The position numbers were made by a program, and so were the translations under genes. A DNA stretch of 33,383 nt from a virus: the IMG/VR virus record IMGVR_UViG_3300025120_011018, positions 1-33,383 of that record, one strand, 5' to 3'. This document shows positions 24,064 through 31,364 of this stretch, in pieces; position 1 is the first letter of the stretch, and every line of letters begins with the position of its first letter. The notes beneath the pieces were generated by a model. The model ran no database searches. It had not been told where the DNA came from and worked only from the letters and a program-made list of their open reading frames with translations.

Positions 24064-25128
24064 ATGCTGATAAGCAAATTAGGCCGGTCGACACAGTTAC
24101 TTGCTGATAATTTTAATAAAAAATATAACGCATACCGCATAGATGTTTCATCTCAAACTAACAATCAAATTAATGACCTGCTGGATAATATATCAATTAA
24201 AAAAGATACTGTGGTTGTGAGTTGTCAAGATGTTTGGCGAAGCTATGATCATGAGCAGGCAATATTTAACCACCCTGCGTTGCAAGGAAAAAGGGTTATT
24301 ATCAGCACTGCGGGTTACTATAATAAAAAATATACTAATCTACATTACCATATTTCTATTCCAGAGTCGTATTATCTCAGGTCGTCTAGAAAGGAAGAGT
24401 TTATACCATTGTCAAATAATTTAGGCTATGGATTCAGTTGTCTAAATAATAGAACAAGCACTGATAGATTTATACTTGGGTACAGTCTTTATAAAAACAA
24501 ACTTTTAGATAACATGATATTTACACAGAACTACATTGAAAGTGATTTTGAAAACTTAGAATATAGTGAATCTCCGGATGGTATTGTTAAACGAGATATG
24601 TCGGCATTTGATATAAAAAAATTTTATGAATATAAAAACCTACTTCCTATGAGACTAGATATGCACAAAGATCTTGGAGAAATCAACTTTAAATTTTTTG
24701 ATAACAAAGAAGGTTGGGAGATTCCGTTTGAACACCCTGCATTTGCAAATGCTTATTGTTTTATAAGTGTAGAAGGAGCCATAGAAGAATATCCATACTC
24801 TGAAAATATAAATTTGCCATTTTGTACAGAAAAGTCATTTAAAGCATTCATAACAAGACAGATTCCATTGACTGTTGGTGCACGTGGCCACTATGCTTAT
24901 CTTAAAAGTTTAGGCTTTGAAATGCTGGAAGATTTTTTGCCAGCAGGCTACGACAATATGCCATTTTTGCATAAAGTAGATGCTATTGTATCCACTGTTG
25001 CTAAAGGCAAAAATTATGTAAAAGATTATTATTTTAAAAACTTAGAGAAAATCAAACACAACTATCAATTAGTACACAGTCAAAAGGTAGAACAATTGAT
25101 AATGCAAAGAATCGCCGATATCTTATGA
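24064..25128 (+). CDS. Glycosyltransferase-like protein with TEK motif
   Basis: 354 residues from ATG 24064; the longer frame upstream is inside the previous gene. The C-terminal block FCTEKSFKAFITRQIPLTVG and KSLGFEMLEDFLPAGYDNMP (about 275-320) repeats the motif of the 7640-8743 gene, the hallmark of a fucosyltransferase/exostosin-like C-terminal domain. The N-terminal half (TVVVSCQDVWRSYDHEQA and VIISTAGYY) looks like a Rossmann-like acceptor domain. It lies downstream of GalE, 2OG oxygenase and aminotransferase genes. Probably a sugar transferase; substrate unknown. Confidence 0.55.
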   Translation: MLISKLGRSTQLLADNFNKKYNAYRIDVSSQTNNQINDLLDNISIKKDTVVVSCQDVWRSYDHEQAIFNHPALQGKRVIISTAGYYNKKYTNLHYHISIPESYYLRSSRKEEFIPLSNNLGYGFSCLNNRTSTDRFILGYSLYKNKLLDNMIFTQNYIESDFENLEYSESPDGIVKRDMSAFDIKKFYEYKNLLPMRLDMHKDLGEINFKFFDNKEGWEIPFEHPAFANAYCFISVEGAIEEYPYSENINLPFCTEKSFKAFITRQIPLTVGARGHYAYLKSLGFEMLEDFLPAGYDNMPFLHKVDAIVSTVAKGKNYVKDYYFKNLEKIKHNYQLVHSQKVEQLIMQRIADIL

Positions 25129-25670
25129 CAGAAGTATATGATTATGATTACTGGTTTAATCAAACTGCAAGTCATGGGAATGTATTTGGCTATGGACCTA
25201 AATATGTACACAACCAAATAATAAGCGAAATAGTATTTCAATTAGATCTACCCGAGGGTAAAATAGTCATGTTAGGTTCTAATAGATGCCACGGACTTGG
25301 AATGCTATGTGACCATTATGGTTACGACAAGGTAATAGGTTATGATTTATACAATCCAACTAATCACAAATGTGTAATCACAACTAATTTTTTACACTAT
25401 AACGAAAGTGTAAAATGTGCATTTATTTTAAATGACATAGGTAATTTTGAACTAACTCCGCAAGCCAAAATATATGCACAAAAGTGGGCCGCTAATAACA
25501 CAGTAAAAGATGGTTTTATATTAGGAAGTACAAACGGAAATAGAGCAGGATATAAAATTGAACAAGATATGGCCAGCAAAGGATTTGAAATTATTAAATT
25601 AACAAATTTTTTGACGCAAGATATACCAAAGTGGGCACTTGAAAATTATGTTTTATATAAAAAAACTTAA
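25125..25670 (+). CDS. Rossmann/methyltransferase-like small protein
   Basis: 181 residues; ATG overlaps the upstream stop (ATGA). KIVMLGSNRCHGLGMLC (about 46-62) resembles a SAM-binding strand and glycine loop, and VIGYDLYNPTNHKCV a strand-2 acidic end, with ILNDIGNFELTP as a possible motif IV region. That suggests a class I methyltransferase, but the glycine loop is weak (GSNRCHGLG), so a Rossmann-like protein without SAM activity is an alternative. Last gene of the operon before the FolE promoter. Confidence 0.5.
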   Translation: MTEVYDYDYWFNQTASHGNVFGYGPKYVHNQIISEIVFQLDLPEGKIVMLGSNRCHGLGMLCDHYGYDKVIGYDLYNPTNHKCVITTNFLHYNESVKCAFILNDIGNFELTPQAKIYAQKWAANNTVKDGFILGSTNGNRAGYKIEQDMASKGFEIIKLTNFLTQDIPKWALENYVLYKKT

Positions 25671-25679
25671 CCATTTTAA

Positions 25680-25708
25680 TTGACAACCACCTAAATAACC
25701 CATATAAT
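25680..25708 (+). promoter_or_regulatory. Consensus sigma-70 promoter before folE
   Basis: TTGACA (25680-25685), 17 bp, TATAAT (25703-25708). The 17-bp spacer itself contains CTAAATA at 25691-25697. ATG 25736 follows with TGGGAGAA as ribosome site. Confidence 0.85.
25691..25697 (+). promoter_or_regulatory. CTAAATA, late-promoter-like element
   Basis: Lies inside the spacer of the folE sigma-70 promoter. It resembles the T4-type late element; the overlap would let early and late polymerase forms use nearly the same place. Confidence 0.35.
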
Positions 25709-25735
25709 ATACATTGTCTAACTGGGAGAACATAT

Positions 25736-26425
25736 ATGACAACTTCAGAAATAATAGCAAACAGACTAAAAAAAGCAAACAAAAGATATTGGGCTGGTGA
25801 TAACATCAGTGGGTATCTGCATGATGGTGAAAAAGAAGCACTTATAGAAGAACTTACACCAAAGTTTGAAGCAGTGTTAGATGGCTTGGTGATTGACAGA
25901 CATAACGATCCTAACAGTATGGACACAGGTAGACGTCTAGCAAAAATGTACATCAATGAACTCATGAGTGGTAGGTACAATCCTATGCCTAATGCAACTG
26001 CATTTCCTAACACAGACCAAGATGCATACAAAGGTTTACTAGTGGTGCGTAGTGAGATCAAAAGTATGTGTTCGCATCATCATCAGCCAGTTTCAGGTGT
26101 TGCATACATTGGAATACTTGCCGCTGAACAATTGATTGGATTAAGCAAGTACACAAGAATTGCACAGTGGTGTGCAAGAAGAGGCACACTACAAGAAGAA
26201 CTAAACAACGACATTGCCAAAGAGATTATGAGAGCAACTGGTAGTGAAGATGTAGGTGTTTATATACAAGCAACACATGGTTGTTGTGAAAACAGAGGCA
26301 TAGGAGCTCACAGCAGTTTAACACAAACAACTGTGCTTAAAGGTGCTTTCTACAATGAGATAATAACCAAGACAGAATTTATGGATAATATCAAAATGCA
26401 ACAACAATTTGCATGCGGAAATTAG
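25736..26425 (+). CDS. folE: GTP cyclohydrolase I
   Basis: 229 residues, near E. coli FolE (222). SMCSHHHQPV (Cys112, His114-116) and HGCCENRGIG (His181, Cys183) give the zinc and catalytic residues (E. coli Cys110, His112, His113, His179, Cys181). IGLSKYTRIAQWCARRGTLQ is the family core, HSSLTQTT the ending. FolE opens GTP to 7,8-dihydroneopterin triphosphate, the first step for folate and for 7-deazaguanine (preQ0). With a QueD-like gene at 30909 and DpdA at 14761 it most likely serves DNA 7-deazaguanine modification. Driven by a strong consensus promoter. Cytosolic decamer or similar, as in the family. Confidence 0.95.
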   Translation: MTTSEIIANRLKKANKRYWAGDNISGYLHDGEKEALIEELTPKFEAVLDGLVIDRHNDPNSMDTGRRLAKMYINELMSGRYNPMPNATAFPNTDQDAYKGLLVVRSEIKSMCSHHHQPVSGVAYIGILAAEQLIGLSKYTRIAQWCARRGTLQEELNNDIAKEIMRATGSEDVGVYIQATHGCCENRGIGAHSSLTQTTVLKGAFYNEIITKTEFMDNIKMQQQFACGN

Positions 26426-26432
26426 TACTGTA

Positions 26433-26439
26433 CTAAATA
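26433..26439 (+). promoter_or_regulatory. CTAAATA, late-promoter-like element
   Basis: CTAAATA at 26433-26439, eight bases after the folE stop, is the only promoter-like element in this gap. The transcript would begin just ahead of the hairpin-containing leader of the solute-binding protein gene. Confidence 0.45.
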
Positions 26440-26445
26440 CCAATC

Positions 26446-26501
26446 TAGAGCTGAACCTGCTCTGTAACCCCCGGGTGAAGCATTTTAGTTAAAGAACACC
26501 C
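26446..26501 (+). ncRNA. Possible structured leader/riboswitch before the BMP gene
   Basis: AGAGC (26447-26451) pairs with GCTCT (26459-26463) around a 7-base loop TGAACCT; after GTAACCCCC, GGGTG (26473-26477) pairs with CACCC (26497-26501) around an A/T-rich 19-base loop. CCCCC can also pair with GGG, so alternative folds or a pseudoknot exist. It lies at the 5' end of the leader of a secreted nucleoside-type binding protein, the classical place for a metabolite-sensing RNA. I cannot match it to a known class. Confidence 0.4.
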
Positions 26502-26523
26502 ATCAATTAGAAAGATAAAATTA

Positions 26524-27591
26524 ATGAAACTACTTAAATTATTGATAGTTGCACTATCAGTTATGTTTTTCAGTGTTGCACATGCTGGAGATAAAATTAA
26601 AGTAGGATTTATCTATGTTGGCCCTACAGGCGATCATGGATGGACCTACAGACATGACATTGGACGTCAAGATGTTGAAAAACATTTTGGTGACAAGGTT
26701 GAAACCACTTATATTGAGAGTGTAAAATACGGACCAGATGCTGAAAGAGCAATCAGGATGATGGCTCAAGAAGGTGCAGATATTATATTTGCTACAAGTT
26801 TTGGTTATATGGATCCTATGTTAAAAGTTGCAAAAGAATTTCCAAATGTAAAGTTTGAACATGCAACTGGTTATAAGCAAAGTAAAAACATGTCCAGTTA
26901 CGGATTAAGATTATATCAAGCAAGACATGTACAAGGTGTTATTGCTGGTATGATGACCAAGACTAACAAGATTTGTTATGTTGGTGCATTTCCAATTCCA
27001 GAAGTTATTCGTGAAATCAACACATACTACTTAGGTGCTAAGAGTGTAAATCCAGATGTTGACATTGACATTGTATGGGTAAACACTTGGTATGATCCAG
27101 GTAAAGAAGCACAAGCGGCTAAGGTTATGATTGCAGAAGGTTGTGATATGGTTGCTCAGCATACTGATTCACCAGCACCATTACAGACTGCAGAAAAAGC
27201 AGGTGTACTTGGTTTTGGTCAAGCAAGTAATCAATATAAGTTTGCTCCTAAAGCTCAGTTGACTGCAACTATTGACAACTGGTCACCATACTATATTGAT
27301 AAAGTACAAGCAGTCATTGATGGTACATGGAAGAGCGGTGATTACTTTGGGCATATGAAAGATGATGTTGTGCAAATGGCACCATTTACTAACATGCCAG
27401 CAGAAGTTGAAGCCTTTGCACAAAAGATCAAAGATGGTATAACTAACGGCAAGTACTTTGCATTTACAGGGCCAATCAAAGACAACACAGGTAAACTACG
27501 GTTGAAAGACGGCGAGATTGCCGACGATGGTCATCTTAACAGTATGATGTACTATGTCGAAGGCATTGATGCAAAAGTGCCAGGAAAATAA
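26524..27591 (+). CDS. Secreted BMP/PnrA-family solute-binding protein
   Basis: 355 residues with a clear Sec signal peptide: KLLK, hydrophobic core LLIVALSVMFF, then SVAHA as a likely cleavage site at about 21. The mature part is the BMP family (PF02608-type, PnrA/Med): KVGFIYVGPTGDHGWTYRHD, ADIIFATSFGYMDPMLKVAK, a DMVAQHTDS segment binding the ligand, and TIDNWSPYYIDKVQAV. BMP proteins bind purine nucleosides in several bacteria and feed ABC transporters. No lipobox Cys is seen, so it is periplasmic and not lipid-anchored, as in Gram-negative members. Phage-encoded periplasmic binding proteins are unusual. The leader carries hairpins and a late-type promoter. Ligand not determined. Confidence 0.85.
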   Translation: MKLLKLLIVALSVMFFSVAHAGDKIKVGFIYVGPTGDHGWTYRHDIGRQDVEKHFGDKVETTYIESVKYGPDAERAIRMMAQEGADIIFATSFGYMDPMLKVAKEFPNVKFEHATGYKQSKNMSSYGLRLYQARHVQGVIAGMMTKTNKICYVGAFPIPEVIREINTYYLGAKSVNPDVDIDIVWVNTWYDPGKEAQAAKVMIAEGCDMVAQHTDSPAPLQTAEKAGVLGFGQASNQYKFAPKAQLTATIDNWSPYYIDKVQAVIDGTWKSGDYFGHMKDDVVQMAPFTNMPAEVEAFAQKIKDGITNGKYFAFTGPIKDNTGKLRLKDGEIADDGHLNSMMYYVEGIDAKVPGK

Positions 27592-27593
27592 AC

Positions 27594-28454
27594 ATGATAC
27601 CAGTAATTGATTACAATAGTAAAACAGTACTGGAAGAGATACGCGAAGCCTACACTACAGTAGGCTTTGCAGTATTTCAAGATGCACTGGCTGATAATGA
27701 TCAGGATGCCATGAAAGAATGGTGGGCACTGATGAGAGATTTCTTTGAACAAGACCAGGAAACTAAAAACAAATACAAATATCAGAATGCAAACAATCTC
27801 GGTTATAGCATTGTAGGTGCAGAAAATGTTGACCCAACTGCTCCTAAGGATATGAAAGAAAGTTTTAATTACAACAATACACGTATGCCGGAAGAGCTTT
27901 GGCCAACAGGCATAGATAATTTTAAGCATCTTGCATTACAGTCAATTGATATTGCAGATCGACTTACATTAGACATCTTGGCTAAATTTGATCTTATACT
28001 TGATAGCGATACAATCCTAGTTGATGCACATAGAAAGCCTTACAACACAACCAGAGTAATACACTATCCAGCAATGCGTCCTACACTCGATAGACAAATG
28101 CGTATTGGCGAACATAGCGACTACGGCACAATTACACTACTATGGCAAATTGATAGTGTACCTGGATTAGAAGTTGAAGATCTAAAAGGCGAATGGCATT
28201 CAGTTCCTTATGTATGGAATGGTGTAGTAGTCAATATTGGTGATCTTTTACAACGTTGGACAAATGATTATTTTAAAAGCACAAGACACAGAGTGAACAA
28301 TAGTTATTGTCATGTCCCAAGACACAGTATGCCACACTTTGTAGATCCGCAACCAGGCACTATAGTAGAAAATTTGTTAAAAGAACCTAATCATTATGAT
28401 CCAATAGAAAGTAAAGAATACTTAATGTGGCGATTAAGCCAAAGCTATGGTTAA
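27594..28454 (+). CDS. 2OG-Fe(II) oxygenase (isopenicillin N synthase-like)
   Basis: 286 residues. N-terminal DIOX_N-like part (IPVIDYNSKTVLEEIREAYT, VGFAVFQDAL), then the jelly roll: GEHSDYGTITLLWQ (His174, Asp176), RHRVNN (His232) for iron, and PRHSMPHF (Arg243, Ser245) for 2-oxoglutarate. All key residues are kept. The family includes IPNS, ethylene-forming and thymine/nucleoside or amino-acid hydroxylases. ATG lies two bases after the BMP-gene stop, so the pair is co-transcribed; a nucleoside or purine-like substrate would fit the neighbour, but this is inference. It overlaps the next gene by 8 bases. Confidence 0.85.
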   Translation: MIPVIDYNSKTVLEEIREAYTTVGFAVFQDALADNDQDAMKEWWALMRDFFEQDQETKNKYKYQNANNLGYSIVGAENVDPTAPKDMKESFNYNNTRMPEELWPTGIDNFKHLALQSIDIADRLTLDILAKFDLILDSDTILVDAHRKPYNTTRVIHYPAMRPTLDRQMRIGEHSDYGTITLLWQIDSVPGLEVEDLKGEWHSVPYVWNGVVVNIGDLLQRWTNDYFKSTRHRVNNSYCHVPRHSMPHFVDPQPGTIVENLLKEPNHYDPIESKEYLMWRLSQSYG

Positions 28455-29178
28455 CACTAAGCAACGACTTATAATTTTTGGTAGTAGCTGGTTAGTTGGT
28501 GTATGGGAAATTGTTAATCACAACCAAATATCAATACAACATCAAGGTGTAGCCGAACTTTTAACATCAAAGTTTTACACGGTTAACAACAGTGTAAAAG
28601 GTACAGGTCCATTTCAAGTACTCTACGGTATCAGGCATTATCTTGAAACATTTCTTAACAAAGATAACGACATAATACTGATTGGTATGGCAGATGTTGA
28701 ACAAGCGAATCAAGCAGACAAATTCCATGTAGATTATAAAGATATACTCGATAAATCTACTTCATATTATGAGTTTCATCAACAGATACGCGAAATATTT
28801 TTTATTAAAGCACAAATGCTGGCAGAAATTTATAACCGCACTTTTTACTTTATAGGAACCAGTACAGACATAATCGACAACATGGATGCATATCCAAATC
28901 TTAGATTACTCGTTCCTAGTTGGATACAACTGTGTAAACAAAGTTATATTCCGAGATATGTTCCATTAATTATTAATCCAGATATTGTTGAATTTGCAAA
29001 AACTAACAATCGTCCAGAGATCTGCGATGAAATTTTTGATATCAGTGATAAAAATTTTACAGATTTTCAAAGCCTTATGGAGTCTCGATGTTTTCAAAAT
29101 TCAAAGGCTTGGGGAGATTTTCACCCTAACTTGCAAGGACACAAACTGCTTGCCGAAGAAATTTTACGAAAGCTATAA
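28447..29178 (+). CDS. SGNH-hydrolase-like protein, altered block I
   Basis: 243 residues. IIFGSSWLVG replaces the usual GDS with GSS, keeping the Ser; NNSVKGTGPFQVLYG is a block-II-like loop; WGDFHPNLQGHKLLAEEIL at the end has the DxxH-like His. The Asp of GDS is thus missing at block I, while the C-terminal block is good. Either a divergent SGNH esterase or an inactive relative. It starts inside the 2OG oxygenase and is followed one base later by another SGNH protein. The role may be glycan acetylation. Confidence 0.6.
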   Translation: MVNTKQRLIIFGSSWLVGVWEIVNHNQISIQHQGVAELLTSKFYTVNNSVKGTGPFQVLYGIRHYLETFLNKDNDIILIGMADVEQANQADKFHVDYKDILDKSTSYYEFHQQIREIFFIKAQMLAEIYNRTFYFIGTSTDIIDNMDAYPNLRLLVPSWIQLCKQSYIPRYVPLIINPDIVEFAKTNNRPEICDEIFDISDKNFTDFQSLMESRCFQNSKAWGDFHPNLQGHKLLAEEILRKL

Positions 29179-29179
29179 A

Positions 29180-29767
29180 ATGGAAAAATTAATATTGATA
29201 GGTGACAGTTTTGCAGCCAGTACCCATAAAGATAGCTGGACAAAAAATTTAAAAATTGTCACTGATAATCTAAGCACAAACGGAAGTAGTGAATATCGTA
29301 TTTGGAAAAAAATATGCACCACCGATTTTACACAATACGATTTTGCAATAATTGTACATACTAGTCCAAATAGAATCTATACTAGAGATAATCATTTATA
29401 CCCCAATGGACACAGTCATTCTCAAAGCGATTTAATCTATACTGATCTCAAAGCCAAACGTGGTAACCCTTTTGCCGATGGAGCCATTTGGTGGTTTGAA
29501 AATGCATTTGATATTGAGCATGCCGAAGACATGCATCAATTACTTGTTGCTGATTGCGTTGGAAGAGTAACAATACCATGTGTGCATCTAACATTTTTTG
29601 ATTTAAATTTAGATAATGTAATTAATTTTCATAAAATTTGGCAAAGACAATCTGGAGATATAAATCACATGAATGAAAATGGAAATAAAATAGTAACAAA
29701 AAAGGTTGACTCTATAATAAAAACGTTGTATAATAACACTATTAACAACGAGGCAAGCGATGCATAG
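29180..29767 (+). CDS. Small SGNH-hydrolase-like protein
   Basis: 195 residues from ATG 29180, one base after the previous stop. LILIGDSFAAS at residues 4-14 has the GDS nucleophile, FAIIVHTSPNRIYT may be block II-III, and GDINHMNENGNKIVTKK holds the catalytic His region (DxxH). It is short for the family and lacks a clear Gly block II. A consensus promoter for the next gene lies inside its 3' end (29706-29734). It is the third SGNH gene in the window. Function: probable esterase/acyl hydrolase; unknown substrate. Confidence 0.55.
   Translation: MEKLILIGDSFAASTHKDSWTKNLKIVTDNLSTNGSSEYRIWKKICTTDFTQYDFAIIVHTSPNRIYTRDNHLYPNGHSHSQSDLIYTDLKAKRGNPFADGAIWWFENAFDIEHAEDMHQLLVADCVGRVTIPCVHLTFFDLNLDNVINFHKIWQRQSGDINHMNENGNKIVTKKVDSIIKTLYNNTINNEASDA
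29706..29734 (+). promoter_or_regulatory. Near-consensus sigma-70 promoter before the HIT gene
   Basis: TTGACT (29706-29711), 17 bp, TATAAT (29729-29734). Only the last base of the -35 differs from consensus. It lies inside the end of the SGNH gene, 26 bases before ATG 29760, with ACGAGG as weak ribosome site. Confidence 0.75.
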
Positions 29768-30143
29768 TGTAGATACGTTAGAAGTGGCAAAGCAAGAGGG
29801 CAGAGCTCCTTGGACCGATGTGCAGTTAGAAACAAAAGAATTTGTTGTATACAATGATGGCTTTCCGGTTTCGCCAGGGCACACACTAATTGTGCCTCGA
29901 GAATCAAACATGCAAAACTTGCTTCGTTGTTTCAATTATGCAATGCAAATGGGTAATGCAAACGTTGAAGGGGAAGGTAATGAAATTACTGGATTTAACG
30001 TTGGTATTAATGTAGGTACTAGTGCAGGTCAAACTGTAATGTATCCTCATGTGCATTTAATTTTTAGAAGAGACGGCGATACAGAAGATCCTACAGGCGG
30101 AGTTCGCAACGTCATACCAGGGAGTGGCAACTATGGCAACTGA
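29760..30143 (+). CDS. HIT-family nucleotide-binding protein
   Basis: 127 residues. DVQLETKEFVVYNDGFPVSP then GHTLIVPRE is the N-terminal HIT core, and TVMYPHVHLIFRR at about 92-104 is the histidine triad HxHxH with the first His replaced by Tyr (Tyr95-Pro-His97-Val-His99). His97 is in the nucleophile place, so hydrolase or transferase activity on nucleotides could remain. HIT proteins split AMP-lysine, dinucleoside polyphosphates or sugar nucleotides. Own promoter; overlaps the acidic gene. Possible role in nucleotide handling. Confidence 0.75.
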   Translation: MHSVDTLEVAKQEGRAPWTDVQLETKEFVVYNDGFPVSPGHTLIVPRESNMQNLLRCFNYAMQMGNANVEGEGNEITGFNVGINVGTSAGQTVMYPHVHLIFRRDGDTEDPTGGVRNVIPGSGNYGN

Positions 30144-30900
30144 TGAAGAATTAATTGAAGCAATAAAACGTCCAGATAGATACTATCACGTAACCATTGG
30201 CGGTTATGGCGGCGAAACTACATATACACGTATATCACAAGCGGCATATATGCATTGGGCTGATAAAGAAGAAAGTGAATTAGAAAGTTATATGGGTAGC
30301 CCAGAAAGTTACGTTGAAGATGAAGATCCAGACTTGCCAGCAGAAGCAAACTTTTTATACAATGCAGAAGAAGAATACTACCATGACTGGTATGAAGCAC
30401 CAGATGAATTAGAACATGGTTGGGGTGTAGACATTGATAGCAGTTGGATCACTGTCGAAGAACGTGACGGTGAAGAATATCAAAGCAAACATCTTGCCGA
30501 TATAGTTGACACAGTTGATACTCCAGTGTATATTAAAGATAACAATATAGAAAAAGACGAAGGTGAACTTGATCTTGATGCACTATTGTACCCAAATGGT
30601 CACTATGAAGAAGATGATGAAGATGGTGAAGAAGGAGAACCAAAGCCATTAGATGATGGTACTGTTCCAGAGCCATATGTGTTTTATGGTTGCAGTGCAG
30701 AGAAAGGTACATTCTTTGATGGCGTTGTACACGTAGATGACGGAAGTAAGTTTGATGCAGAGAAACTAAAATTCTTTGTTGAAGCACAACCAAACGGTGA
30801 TACTATTATTTCAGAAGTAACATACAATGGTGAAGCTATTGATAACAACGGTGGAGACACCACAGGCAAAGGCTATTATGCAAGTGTCTGGGATTGGTAG
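30133..30900 (+). CDS. Acidic hypothetical protein
   Basis: 255 residues from ATG 30133 (a GTG at 30124 is in frame too). Very acidic, with a repeat-like EEDDEDGEEGEPKPLDDG stretch near residue 160 and a C-terminal domain PYVFYGCSAEKGTFFDGVVH. YYHVTIGGYGGETTYTRISQ at the N-terminus suggests a small strand-rich fold. I recall proteins of this kind in marine T4-like phages, without a function. No membrane segment. An internal TTGACA/TATATT pair (30506-30534) may help express the queD-like gene. Confidence 0.55.
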   Translation: MATDEELIEAIKRPDRYYHVTIGGYGGETTYTRISQAAYMHWADKEESELESYMGSPESYVEDEDPDLPAEANFLYNAEEEYYHDWYEAPDELEHGWGVDIDSSWITVEERDGEEYQSKHLADIVDTVDTPVYIKDNNIEKDEGELDLDALLYPNGHYEEDDEDGEEGEPKPLDDGTVPEPYVFYGCSAEKGTFFDGVVHVDDGSKFDAEKLKFFVEAQPNGDTIISEVTYNGEAIDNNGGDTTGKGYYASVWDW

Positions 30901-30908
30901 GAGAAAGT

Positions 30909-31364
30909 ATGGCGTACTTTAGTACAAAAACATATGGACATAACATTGGACTTAGTGCAGTGTTTAGACAACCGCATGCGGATCATTCGCATTGCAAATA
31001 TTTACATGGTTATAGTTTAGGATTTAAGTTTACCTTTGCATGTAGCAGTTTAGATAATAAAAACTGGGCAGTTGACTTTGGTGGATTAAAGCCATTAAAA
31101 AAATGGTTAGAAGATACATTTGACCATAAACTTGTGCTTGATGAGAATGATGATAAACTGCATCACTTTCATGTATTAGAAGATGCAGGGCTATGCCAAA
31201 TAACAATACTAGATGGTGTTGGTGCAGAAATGTTTGCCAAACATGCATACGATTTTGCTAATAAACTTATTACCGAACAAACAGACAACAGATGTTGGGT
31301 GCATTCAGTTGAATGTATGGAACATGGTGCAAACAGTGCAATTTACAAAAGGATTACAACTTAA
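30909..31364 (+). CDS. queD: QueD/PTPS-like 6-carboxytetrahydropterin synthase
   Basis: ATG 30909 follows TAGGAGAAA. 151 residues of T-fold type. Matching the family: [20 protein letters not shown] then GYSL (Cys29, His33), [15 protein letters not shown] (Asp56), TFDHKLVL (Asp72, His73), and [13 protein letters not shown] with Glu138 in place of the catalytic Glu. Two usual zinc ligands differ: the first His is Phe19 and the second His of HGH is Tyr35. His23, His26 and His28 may replace them; the pattern recalls a phage-type QueD group. QueD makes 6-carboxytetrahydropterin from dihydroneopterin triphosphate, the product of FolE. It should serve preQ0 synthesis for DNA modification. Overlaps clpP by one base. 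Confidence 0.8.
   Translation: MAYFSTKTYGHNIGLSAVFRQPHADHSHCKYLHGYSLGFKFTFACSSLDNKNWAVDFGGLKPLKKWLEDTFDHKLVLDENDDKLHHFHVLEDAGLCQITILDGVGAEMFAKHAYDFANKLITEQTDNRCWVHSVECMEHGANSAIYKRITT

Noticed and set aside
30506-30534. TTGACA-17-TATATT inside the acidic gene
   Set aside because: Imperfect -10 and 375 bases before the queD-like start; kept only as a possible weak promoter.
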